From Crateriforma spongiae (GTDB lineage Bacteria; Planctomycetota; Planctomycetia; Pirellulales; Pirellulaceae): DNA of 64,000 nucleotides. The position numbers and the translations under genes were made by a program. Below the pieces are notes generated by a model that was not told the DNA's origin, searched no databases, and saw only the letters and a program-made list of their open reading frames with translations. Numbering within the stretch: position 1 is the first letter of the stretch; each line of letters begins with the position of its first letter. Positions 1 through 7,786 of this stretch are shown here, one piece after another. The DNA lies in the NCBI RefSeq assembly GCF_012290005.1, contig NZ_JAAXMS010000008.1:245371-309370 (forward strand). The letters run 5' to 3'.

Positions 1-533
1 CATCTTGATCCTAGAGGCCTATTCGGAGAATCAGATTGGTCGTGGGACGGGAGGTCCGGGCGATGTCGACTTGCTGATGTCATGCAGCAAGATCGAGAAT
101 GAATTTGTGGGTCTCGAAACCGTTTGCTTGCACGAAATTGAACGCGAGGTTCACGAAGGGAAGTTCCACACCGGCATGGCATCCGTCATCCAGTACGTGG
201 GGCGAAAAGCATAATGATACGGGATCAAACCCCAATGGCTGGTCTGCCATCGCGATGGTCGCAGACCATTTCCAGCGAATTTGCAGCGATATCATGCATG
301 GCAATCGGCATGACGATCATCGGTTCCGTTGTCCTGTCGCCATGAAAATCCTGGCATCCGGAATGCGTTCAAACGGGGCAAAAATGGATCGCGATGGATC
401 GGAACGCGTCGGCTTTCCCGGTGGCGGGTTCGCTATCATGCTAGGGGCGGAATTTGTATGGCAATGATCTTATCATGAGTGAAAGACAATGCGAGAAATA
501 CTCGCCCCTTGAAGCACATTCAATCGCATCCTG
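1..533. other. No convincing gene at the left edge
   Basis: A forward reading frame is open from the window edge to a TAA at 212-214 (about 70 codons) and could be the tail of a gene that starts outside. Its residues match no family I recognise. A reverse frame of similar length overlaps it, so neither is preferred. From 215 to 533 I see nothing with coding character or clear structure. Confidence 0.3.
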
Positions 534-998
534 ATGAATTTCAAAGAAGAAGTTCCCGAAATTGATCCCCCTTGGACTCAACGGGAAGAGCTGAATGCGG
601 CGCTGTTGCGGCGTTGGCTGAAGGCGGGATGGGAAGCCAACGACAGCTCGTTGGTCGACGAACATTTTCATCCGGAATGTATCATCAGCGGTCTGGCGCC
701 GGAGGTGATCGAAGGCCTGGACGAAATGCGGGTCACCCATCGTGCGATGTGCGCGCGATTGCAACACCGCACCGCCACGATTCAATTCCTGTTGATGCGG
801 GGCGACCAATTTTCGGCTGCCATGGAGTTCGAAGGACGTCAGCGCGATGCGAACTTGGATGTCGCGATGGAAGTCTGCTGCTTCGGAACGATGCGGAACG
901 GGCTGATTTACAGGGCACATAATATCATCGATTACACGGGGCTGTACGCGAAGCTGGGACTGTTGGATCTTGGCAAACTTGCCGAACACTTTGGCTGA
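534..998 (+). CDS. SnoaL/NTF2-like fold protein
   Basis: A 154-residue soluble protein. The layout fits the SnoaL-like (NTF2-like) cone fold: an N-terminal helix with an RRWLKAGWE-like segment, then WEANDSSLVDEHFHPECII, where the small domain usually closes the pocket, then alternating strands ending in an NIIDYTGLYAKLGLL segment. Proteins of this fold are small isomerases, hydratases, or ligand pockets with no enzymatic role, and nothing here fixes the substrate. The ATG at 534 is the first in frame and no strong ribosome site precedes it. The gene stands alone. The fold call is by pattern, so the family is fairly likely and the function is unknown. Confidence 0.6.
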   Translation: MNFKEEVPEIDPPWTQREELNAALLRRWLKAGWEANDSSLVDEHFHPECIISGLAPEVIEGLDEMRVTHRAMCARLQHRTATIQFLLMRGDQFSAAMEFEGRQRDANLDVAMEVCCFGTMRNGLIYRAHNIIDYTGLYAKLGLLDLGKLAEHFG

Positions 999-1186
999 AT
1001 CACGCGTCGTCCGGCAGGTGATTCGCGCGGATGCAATCTCAAGCGAACGGAATCGTGTACCATGATCGTTACGGTTGCGGCAAACGCAGTTCGTCCCGGG
1101 AAACCAGGATGGGGTTCAATGCCGGATCTAATCGCCAGCGCCGACAATCACGCAATCACGAACGACCACGCCCAGGATCTGACCCG

Positions 1187-1570
1187 ATGGAATTGACCGC
1201 AACGCCCGTGCCCGAGCGCCGCAGGGTCACCAGTACGGCGATTGAATCGCTGCTTGATATTGCCGCCATTGTCATCCTCTGTTTGGGCGTTGCGGCATCG
1301 ATCACGGTGTTGGCATGGGTCGGGATCGTGGGTCTCGGCATGGCTTGCTGGTTGATCCTGGGATCATTTTTGAACTGGTTGGTGTTCCGGGCATTGGCCG
1401 AAGTCATCCGCCTGTTGAAGCGATCGGTGGATCTGGACTATGCCGGTCGTATTTCCGGGTCGTACGTCGACACAGTGATGACCTGCAGCAACTGCGGCGC
1501 GATTCTACGGTCTGATGTCTGTTGTGATTCCTGCGGCGCACGACTGACAAAGGTCGACCCCAAGGATTGA
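1187..1570 (+). CDS. Small membrane protein with C-terminal zinc ribbon
   Basis: I chose the ATG at 1187 (127 residues) because the preceding in-frame codons look non-coding. Two hydrophobic helices span roughly residues 20-42 and 44-66. A basic-amphipathic stretch follows, then a zinc-ribbon-like tail with Cys100-x2-Cys103 and Cys112/113 to Cys116. The cysteine knuckles would lie on the same side as the N-terminus, probably the cytoplasm. Such helix-pair plus ribbon proteins are common and mostly uncharacterised; binding of a metal or partner is inference. No operon partner is visible: the next gene starts 90 bases on and is an unrelated membrane protein. Confidence 0.6.
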   Translation: MELTATPVPERRRVTSTAIESLLDIAAIVILCLGVAASITVLAWVGIVGLGMACWLILGSFLNWLVFRALAEVIRLLKRSVDLDYAGRISGSYVDTVMTCSNCGAILRSDVCCDSCGARLTKVDPKD

Positions 1571-1660
1571 TCCGTCATTGACCAAGGAGCAGTCGAAGTG
1601 AATATCTTCGTTTCACTATACAAGCTCTGTGGCTATCCCATGGAATGAGGGTTGCCGGCG

Positions 1661-2053
1661 ATGGATTCGAACCCAACCAACTCGCGATTTCTGGGAATGG
1701 CGACCGTCGCCATGGTCGCCGCGTTTCCCTTCCTATGCCAGTTTTCAGAAGTGATGTTTGCAGTCGGTAACTCGATCGCCGTGCAAGTGATTCGAACCGG
1801 AATCTGCTGGCTTTGTGCATTGATGATTTGGCGTGGTTCGAAGGGGTTTCGGATCGGTACATCGGTGATTGCCCTCTTGCTCGCGCTCGTCATCGCGCTG
1901 ACGCTTTTATTGACGTCTCTATTCAACACCGATCCTACGCCGCAACGAATCATCACGCTGGTATTCATGGTCTATCTCGCGATCTGCGGTGGCCTGCTTT
2001 TACACCCATCGACGGCAAAATTTCAAACCGCCCAGCGTACAAAACGAACGTGA
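1661..2053 (+). CDS. Hypothetical four-helix membrane protein
   Basis: I do not recognise a family. The 130-residue product has four hydrophobic stretches at roughly residues 13-38, 42-60, 68-91 and 100-117, with short polar loops and a basic C-terminus (QRTKRT). I prefer the ATG at 1661, with a GAGG about 11 bases upstream, over the TTG nine bases earlier. Planctomycete genomes carry many lone small membrane proteins of this kind. The hydrophobic pattern makes a real gene likely, but no role can be given. Confidence 0.55.
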   Translation: MDSNPTNSRFLGMATVAMVAAFPFLCQFSEVMFAVGNSIAVQVIRTGICWLCALMIWRGSKGFRIGTSVIALLLALVIALTLLLTSLFNTDPTPQRIITLVFMVYLAICGGLLLHPSTAKFQTAQRTKRT

Positions 2054-2151
2054 CGCAAAACAAAGAGGACGGGGGGAATTTTCACGGGGTGGCGGTGTTG
2101 AAAAGGCGATATTGCGGGGAGCCCCTTGGTATCGGACCACCTAATCGACGG

Positions 2152-2556
2152 TCATGGAGATCGAATGTGATTGCGAATCGGGATGGTCGGTAGACAGCGT
2201 CGTATACGAGACAGTTGTTCGATCTTTTGATCCAATTGTCGACGTTCTAATTCCGCCAATTGCTTGCGGCTCATCAACGTGAAAGCTTGCTGTGTTGCAC
2301 CTTTGTTGATGTCGATGTTCGCTCCCTCGGCAATCATCGGTAGCGAACCGTTGACGCGAGCATCACTGAATGACGTGAACCGCTCCAGTGACTCGAGCCA
2401 ATGATCCGCGTCGCGTACCCTGCGTGAAGCCGACCTCCGCAGTTGTTCCAGGCGTTCTATCCGATGATCAAGATTGATTGCTATGGTGTGTGATCCTGAG
2501 ATGGTCACGGCGGCGACGAAGACTGCGATCAATAGCGAGCGGATTGAGAACTTCAT
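2152..2556 (-). CDS. Hypothetical membrane-anchored coiled-coil protein
   Basis: The product (134 residues from the ATG at 2554-2556) begins MKFSIRSLLIAV, a start often seen on planctomycete one-pass proteins. A single hydrophobic helix (about residues 4-24) is followed by charged segments with heptad-like leucine spacing (HRIERLEQLRRSASRR and RKQLAELERRQLDQKIEQL). It is probably a type II anchored, partly coiled-coil protein. A longer frame runs upstream to 2658, but that extension is basic and unlike a signal sequence, so I left it out. The function is unknown. Confidence 0.5.
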   Translation of the reverse strand: MKFSIRSLLIAVFVAAVTISGSHTIAINLDHRIERLEQLRRSASRRVRDADHWLESLERFTSFSDARVNGSLPMIAEGANIDINKGATQQAFTLMSRKQLAELERRQLDQKIEQLSRIRRCLPTIPIRNHIRSP

Positions 2557-2758
2557 TCGATGTGTTCGCCTTGGCTGCCTGTGATTTATCGAAGACGACC
2601 GGGGTGCTCGCCAAGTAAATGGTGGAATGGTTTCTCCCGCCCGACTAACGCTACTCATTTGCGTTGAGTGTAGCCTTGACCCAAATCCCTCGTTTGGATG
2701 CCGCCCATGTTATCCGACGGAATATGTCCACCATGCAGCCAAGCCCCGCCTTCCGCCG

Positions 2759-3214
2759 ATGGATTTTGAGATGGGAAACCAGTCGGAAACCAACAGCTTT
2801 GTGGACACTTTGTTGTTCGGAATCAACTTCGCTGTCGCAACACTTTTCTTCATCGCGTGCGTCATTGCGATTGCAACCGCCGACAATCCGTTCGCATTCC
2901 TTGGCGGCGTTTTCATGCTTCTGCCCGTTTTGGGATACGCCATCGCCGAATGGCTTTGTTGGTATCGACGCGAGCATTGGCTTAGGCGTCCGATGGGAAT
3001 CCTGAACCTGTTGCTTGCCGCATTCTTCGTCTTCGGTGGTGTGACGAATGTTGGTGAGGTTGTCTTGGCTGACGACCCAGTGGATCCGATGTTCCTCGTC
3101 ATCTTCGGTCTTGGCTTCGTCGTTATCTCGGCTTATCTCGGTAGCTGCGGTTGGCGCCGCATCCATTTGCCTACTTCCGCCACCGATCGGACGTCGCCTC
3201 TGAACGATCGATGA
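2759..3214 (+). CDS. Hypothetical multi-pass membrane protein
   Basis: The 151-residue product from the ATG at 2759 has four hydrophobic segments (about residues 18-38, 43-63, 75-93 and 105-126) and an acidic loop with DDPVDP. An alternative ATG at 2771 would remove four residues. The reading frame extends left to 2627 and overlaps the start region of the opposite-strand gene, so the true start is uncertain. No family is recognised. Confidence 0.5.
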   Translation: MDFEMGNQSETNSFVDTLLFGINFAVATLFFIACVIAIATADNPFAFLGGVFMLLPVLGYAIAEWLCWYRREHWLRRPMGILNLLLAAFFVFGGVTNVGEVVLADDPVDPMFLVIFGLGFVVISAYLGSCGWRRIHLPTSATDRTSPLNDR

Positions 3215-3273
3215 CCAAGCTGCAAACCGAAGTCGTGTTCGCGTGGCTTCTGATGATCGGCTAGTGAATCAAC

Positions 3274-3423
3274 ATGGGACCGATGTTTGTGCATTTCAAC
3301 ATGGTTGCACTGTTGGTCGCGTTTGTATCCATGGGGGCGTCAATGCTGTGTGTTGAACAGTGGTCTTTGAATTCCCACCGAAGACTTTTACCGCAGCGTT
3401 TTCGTAAGCCTGGTCTCGGGTGA
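3274..3423 (+). CDS. Possible 49-residue membrane peptide
   Basis: A short frame opens with ATG at 3274 and has one hydrophobic segment (NMVALLVAFVSMGASMLC) and a basic tail. It may be a small membrane protein or the remnant of a longer one. No ribosome site stands out, and the stop falls just before a dispersed repeat copy. This is a weak call. Confidence 0.25.
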   Translation: MGPMFVHFNMVALLVAFVSMGASMLCVEQWSLNSHRRLLPQRFRKPGLG

Positions 3424-3432
3424 CCCTACTGC

Positions 3433-3560
3433 TTAGGCGGTTAGGAGCTTTGCGACAAATGGCAACCTGGCGTGTAAACGAGGGACCACATTCTCCGCCG
3501 GTTCGTTCCTCGGGTTCGCGTTTAGTTACTAAACTGAAGAAGTTCTGTTCGCCTGCTGCG
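3433..3560. repeat. Dispersed element, diverged copy A
   Basis: This stretch shares the module order of two other places in the window (12082-12245, and 63520-63704 on the opposite strand). It has a GCGACAAATGGCAACC-like start, then a GAGGGACC segment, a TTCCTCGGGTTCGCG module, and an end resembling TTCTGTTCGCCTGCTGC. It is the most diverged of the three. The element lies between genes and has no coding pattern. Confidence 0.55.
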
Positions 3561-3667
3561 CACCGGGCAATGGTGGTGGCAGCCGTGCGAGTGATTGTTG
3601 ATACGCCGACCGCTGCCCGTAAATCGCTATCGTTTCCCCGTCACAAAACCCCAGACGAGACGACAAC

Positions 3668-5029
3668 ATGTTTTCGAAGATCCGGATGTGCCTTATGTGC
3701 TTATCGCTTTGCATGTTGGTCGGTTTGACGTGTGCACAGGAGTCGGGCGACACGAATCAATATTCTATGATCGCTATCAGGAATGCACGAATTTTCGATG
3801 GTGTATCTGAGCGACTCAGCGAGCCTTCGACGGTACTCATACGAGGCAACTTGATCGAGAAGATTGGGCGCGAAGTCAAACTGTCGGGCGATGAAACGAT
3901 TGTTGATGCTGGTGGAAGGACGCTAATGCCAGGATTGATCGATATGCATTGGCACTCTGCGTATGCGAATATCCCAATGCAGAAGGGGCTGAATTCCGAT
4001 CACGCTTACCATCTTCTTATCGCTGCGAAAGGAAACGAACGGGCATTGATGCGAGGATTCACCACGGTTCGAGACGTTGGTGGCAACGTGTTTTCCTTGG
4101 CGGAATTGACGGACGCCAGGTTGTATGATGGACCCCGAATTTTTCCGTCCGGTCCGGCAATCAGTCAAACATCCGGTCACACGGATTTTCGTCCTTCGAC
4201 GGCCGTGCCAGCGGACCGGAACATGCCGTTGGTTTATATGGAACGGATTGGCCATGTCATGGTCGCAGACGGTGTTCCGGATGTTCTCAAGCGTACGCGT
4301 GAAGCGCTTCGCATGGGGGCAACACAGATCAAGATAAATTCAGGCGGTGGCGTATCATCGTCGTTCGATCCTCTGGACGTTTCCCAGTTTACGTTCGAAG
4401 AAACGAAGGCCGCTGTTGACGCCGCATCCGACTGGAATACCTATGTTTGCACGCACGTGTTTACCGATGAAGCCGCCCAGCGAGCACTCAGTGCAGGTGT
4501 GATGTGCCTCGAACACGGTCACCTGTTCACCGCTGAAACATTAAAAATGATGAAGGAGAAAGGGGCTTACCTGAGCATGCAGCCCATCCTCGATGACGAG
4601 GACGCGATTCAGTTTCCTGAGGGTTCTTTCAGTCGTCAGAAGTATGTCGAGGTGACGCGGGGAACGGATCGAGTTTATCGAATGGCGCGGGCGCTTGGGG
4701 TTAAGACAGTATTCGGAACCGACGCTCTTTTTGATCCCGAACTTGCCGACAAACAAGGCAAGTTGCTGGCAAAGCTCGGCCGTTGGTACACACCAGTGGA
4801 GGCATTGCGACAAGCCACATCGACGGCGGGAGAACTGCTCAGTCTGTCGGGACCTCGCAATCCATATCCAGATGGCCCGCTTGGAGTGATTCGCGTGGGT
4901 GCTTATGCCGACTTGATCATCGTCGACGGCAATCCGCTGGAAGACTTGGGGCTGGTCGTCGATGCCGATAAGAACTTTATGTTGATCATGAAAGACGGTG
5001 TGATCTACAAAGATCGTCTTGGTGAGTGA
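3668..5029 (+). CDS. Exported amidohydrolase (imidazolonepropionase/prolidase-like)
   Basis: This is a 453-residue metal-dependent hydrolase of the amidohydrolase superfamily. A signal peptide covers about residues 1-23 (CLSLCMLVGLTCA, then Q), so it acts outside the cytoplasmic membrane. The N-terminal beta sandwich leads to the metal-binding pair His94-x-His96 (DMHWHS). A probable carboxylated Lys222 (QIKINSGGG), His263 (CTHVFT), His283 (EHGH) and Asp352 (FGTDAL) complete the usual binuclear site. The C-terminal part (GVIRVGAYADLIIVDGNPLEDL) is the standard closing segment of the family. Relatives cleave Xaa-Pro dipeptides or cyclic amides, and I cannot choose between these. Length is normal. 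The gene is alone, 107 bases after a dispersed repeat. Confidence 0.9.
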   Translation: MFSKIRMCLMCLSLCMLVGLTCAQESGDTNQYSMIAIRNARIFDGVSERLSEPSTVLIRGNLIEKIGREVKLSGDETIVDAGGRTLMPGLIDMHWHSAYANIPMQKGLNSDHAYHLLIAAKGNERALMRGFTTVRDVGGNVFSLAELTDARLYDGPRIFPSGPAISQTSGHTDFRPSTAVPADRNMPLVYMERIGHVMVADGVPDVLKRTREALRMGATQIKINSGGGVSSSFDPLDVSQFTFEETKAAVDAASDWNTYVCTHVFTDEAAQRALSAGVMCLEHGHLFTAETLKMMKEKGAYLSMQPILDDEDAIQFPEGSFSRQKYVEVTRGTDRVYRMARALGVKTVFGTDALFDPELADKQGKLLAKLGRWYTPVEALRQATSTAGELLSLSGPRNPYPDGPLGVIRVGAYADLIIVDGNPLEDLGLVVDADKNFMLIMKDGVIYKDRLGE

Positions 5030-5131
5030 AGCGATGGCGGGACGATGCAACACTCGGCTTGACCTGATGCGGTTCACGCGGCTACCGTGAGAAACATGAG
5101 TTCAATCTGGGTCCGTTCGGAGCAATGACCT

Positions 5132-5401
5132 ATGACGAATATGAAGTGGTGGAAACCGTTTGTCCTGGTGACGACCATCACGCTATCGTTGCTGACGGGC
5201 TTCGTCTTTGGATATGGCCGCGGATACAACGCGGGCGAACCGTTGGTGGATGAATCTCCGGTGATCAAGGTTCCCCAGGACTACCTATCGAATTTAAGTC
5301 CGGTTCCTTGTCCGCAAAACGGGTACTTCGCGTTCGACACGTTCACGTTTACGGACGTCGAGGGGCGGCAGATGGCGGTGCCAGTACCCAGTTTGCAGTG
5401 A
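5132..5401 (+). CDS. Small one-pass membrane protein
   Basis: This 89-residue product has one hydrophobic helix near the N-terminus (about residues 8-28, KPFVLVTTITLSLLTGFVFG) and a polar, mostly beta-like remainder that would face outward. A GGAG about nine bases upstream supports the ATG at 5132. It follows the amidohydrolase by about 100 bases on the same strand, but no functional link is evident. No family is recognised. Confidence 0.5.
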   Translation: MTNMKWWKPFVLVTTITLSLLTGFVFGYGRGYNAGEPLVDESPVIKVPQDYLSNLSPVPCPQNGYFAFDTFTFTDVEGRQMAVPVPSLQ

Positions 5402-6086
5402 AGTTCGGCTGACGGCTGAGTGTCGACAGTGCGACCGAGAGATGTTCTGCGCGGCTAAGTCCAATGAGCGAACAGCACCGGGGCCGTCGCGTCGCGCTGG
5501 TATCGCTTGCCGGTTCTAGCGATTAGTGCAGCCCGGTTGGTGGAGAAGCACATTGCCAGCGGTGTAATGCGGGTATCAAAACGACTACAAGGCTTGGTTT
5601 TGACATAGGGTTGCTTTGAGCGGCGCGGTCATGGTCTCCGGTGATTTGGCCATGGCTTCGTCGCTCCGTTTTTGGCTTCCGGTCGATCAGTCGTCTGCAG
5701 GGCGTGCAGCTGAGTCACCGTGTGGCAGTGTGGTTCCACTGTTCGACCGGAAGCCTTTCTTTGCGGTGGTGCTTTCAACGTTCCTCGCACAGCGGATCTT
5801 GCTTTGGATCCAGTGCCGTTCCGTAGGAGTCATTCGATGAGGATGGACGTCGACCTACCGGCAGCGCATCAGCTGGGCAGCAAAAGTAACGAAGCCATCA
5901 GTGCCGATCGTTCGCTGCAGGCTTGCGCGAACTTCGATGGATTGAACGATGCGTGAATACTTGTCGGCGAATCAATTGATTCGTGGAGCCAGCGCTTAGC
6001 GGTGATGTAGCAGTCACCCGAGGCGGTCGCCGGTTCGGGCCACTTCACGCTCGATTTCTCCGCATCTGCTACGATCCAAGCGGTTA
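5402..6086. other. Gene-free stretch with a long inverted repeat
   Basis: No frame here has a credible product. The one structured item is a perfect 13-bp inverted repeat, GGCTTCCGGTCGA at 5674-5686 and its complement at 5743-5755. The 56-base loop contains smaller pairings such as CTGCA...TGCAG and GTGG...CCAC. It could be a structured transcript or the scar of a mobile element; nothing identifies it. Confidence 0.35.
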
Positions 6087-6575
6087 TTGTTAACGGTTGT
6101 CGAAAGTAAACTCCGGTTTGGTGATCCAATAGTGCAGCCAGGACTCAATCCATACGCACCCATCGCCGACACCAACGCGGCAAGGGCGTCCAAGAGATCG
6201 CTGCGTCGAGTACTACCTTCGTTCTTCACTGGTTTCTTCGGTGGAACGGCATTGCAATGGGTACTCTTCTGGACAGACACATTCGACACGGAATTTCCGC
6301 CAATGGGCGGTGCGATGCTCGGGGTCGTCTGTGTCTTGGCGTATAGGTACCCCGCGACTCGCACCAACAAGCTTGCGGTTGTGCTTGGTGCGGTTGTCGG
6401 CAACGTGAACGCGTTTTTTTGCAATCAGGCGCCGCTACTCTATTGGGACATCCCCCGCGACCACGTGACTTCATGGACACATGCTGCGATAACATTTTTC
6501 TTTTCGGTGGTTTGTGTCTTCGCCGGATTTACCCTTGTCGACCACGTGATGAGCTTCCTTGGCAGGCGGCGATGA
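6087..6575 (+). CDS. Hypothetical membrane protein (NPYAP-type)
   Basis: The product (162 residues if the TTG at 6087 is used) begins with a soluble segment containing NPYAPIAD, a motif seen at the start of many planctomycete membrane proteins. Three or four hydrophobic segments follow at roughly residues 47-65, 75-90, 97-112 and 132-156. The start is uncertain: no ATG lies near, and a GTG at 6132 would place NPYAP close to the N-terminus as is usual. No function can be assigned. Confidence 0.5.
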   Translation: MLTVVESKLRFGDPIVQPGLNPYAPIADTNAARASKRSLRRVLPSFFTGFFGGTALQWVLFWTDTFDTEFPPMGGAMLGVVCVLAYRYPATRTNKLAVVLGAVVGNVNAFFCNQAPLLYWDIPRDHVTSWTHAAITFFFSVVCVFAGFTLVDHVMSFLGRRR

Positions 6576-6889
6576 CAGCTGCGTCACTTTCGCGAAAGCA
6601 CAAAATGGTCGTCACACGCTCGGGAATGTCGCTGGGTGACGAGCACGGACCGACGATGCGAGATGAAAACGAATCCTGCAATGAACAGTCGTCGCAAAGC
6701 CGATGTTTGAGAAGGCGATCAATCCAACGCCGTGATTCGGTGGTCGAGACCGCTTGTTGACAAGAAGAGTCGTTGGCATCGCCAAAATTTCGAAAATCCC
6801 GGCGAATGTCGGTAGGTCTAACCACCGGCTGGCCACTCTTAGAGTGCTTTATTTGATGCATCCAAACAACAAACCATGGAGTGATCGCT

Positions 6890-7039
6890 ATGGGTCTCCC
6901 CGGTCCAACTGAATTGCTGGTGATTGCGGCGATCCTGCTCGTTCTGGTTGGGATTCCTGTTGCCATCATCATTCTCGCAATTCTGTTCGTGCAACGAGCT
7001 GGAAGATCTCGGTCGCAAGATGATGAGCATCACGAATGA
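6890..7039 (+). CDS. 49-residue membrane protein resembling TatA in outline
   Basis: The ATG at 6890 follows a GGAG eight bases upstream. The product starts MGLPGPTELLVIAAILLVL, has a single hydrophobic helix to about residue 34, then a basic patch (QRAGRSRS) and an acidic end (QDDEHHE). The start resembles the G-x-P-x-x-E-LLVI pattern of TatA/TatE. However, the short hydrophilic tail lacks the amphipathic helix and FG-K hinge, so it is probably not a working Tat component. It is a credible small protein that length cut-offs would miss. There is no operon partner. Confidence 0.5.
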   Translation: MGLPGPTELLVIAAILLVLVGIPVAIIILAILFVQRAGRSRSQDDEHHE

Positions 7040-7205
7040 AGTAGCATTCACTTTTGGTCACAGGTTCGTGACGGACGGTTGTCGTCGTGTTCTCGCTGGC
7101 ATCGAAGACATCTAAGGGGACGGAGGTCTTTTTCCGGCATACGATCCGCCAGCTACCGGTGGAGGTTTGTCAGTGGTTTGCCATCGACGCCGATCAATTG
7201 TCCGT

Positions 7206-7427
7206 TCATCCGCAGGCCCCCGGAGCAGCGAAGCGGCCCAGGCCGATCTTTTGTTTCAGGCTCTTGCGACCTTCGGCGGCTTTGACGCTGCGGAGATACT
7301 TGTCCGCTTCGATCTGTTCCCGCAGCGAGTGCTGCGCGGCGGAGTGACCGTCACCCGAGGCGCTCGCCGGCTGGGCCGCGTTGGATGCGATTTGGTCGGT
7401 GATCGTTTCGACGGATGGATCTGCCAT
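7206..7427 (-). CDS. Small phage-morphogenesis-like protein, probably a remnant
   Basis: A 73-residue product from the ATG at 7425-7427 reads MADPSVETITDQIASNAAQ, then a stretch with EQHSLREQ-like spacing (QHSLREQIEADKYL). Short proteins with a QHSL-x-x-QIEADRYL core are, as I recall, found beside terminase and portal genes of planctomycete prophages, probably as head-tail joining pieces; that is recollection, not a search. The stop codon overlaps an ATG (ATGA, 7206-7209) that opens an 18-codon frame ending at 7153, as if a downstream phage gene had been cut off. No terminase or portal gene is present, so this is likely a relic. Confidence 0.45.
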   Translation of the reverse strand: MADPSVETITDQIASNAAQPASASGDGHSAAQHSLREQIEADKYLRSVKAAEGRKSLKQKIGLGRFAAPGACG

Positions 7428-7648
7428 GCCGTCAACGATTGGCGGCAAGCGTCTCCCGTTCAACGGGCAAAACCGGGCTTCCGATCCGAATCGCTGAACT
7501 CCGTTACACCGGTGTAATTCCAGTCATTTTGGAGGCGGGAACGCGGACCAAAATATGTAGGAGGATTTTCTGAATCCGAGCCCTAGTGATTGACGCATAA
7601 TCGTGCCCTGCCAGAACCGATGCCTTACCGTTTCACCAACTGAGGGGG

Positions 7649-7753
7649 AACGGTTATAATTCCGCTCATCTGAGGGGAAGTCGGCCCGGGGCAAATCTGT
7701 TGAAGCCGATGCGAACGGGCATTCTCCCCGAAACCGCGGAAGAATTCTGAGTT
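7649..7753. repeat. Candidate degenerate attC-like hairpin before the ATPase cassette
   Basis: An AAC (7649-7651) could pair with GTT (7751-7753). Inside it, AATTCCGC (7658-7665) can pair with GCGGAA-GA-ATT (7736-7746), and GGGGA (7674-7678) with TCCCC (7724-7728). This is the general shape of an attC site, about 105 bases long, and it ends exactly where the ATPase cassette would begin. The unpaired bases are on the unusual arm and the stem is interrupted, so this is only a candidate. Confidence 0.3.
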
Positions 7754-7786
7754 ATCTGACCAAATTCAAACACACCAAGGACGCGA

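Noticed and set aside
6890..7039. Functional TatA
   Set aside because: The amphipathic helix and hinge after the membrane segment are missing.
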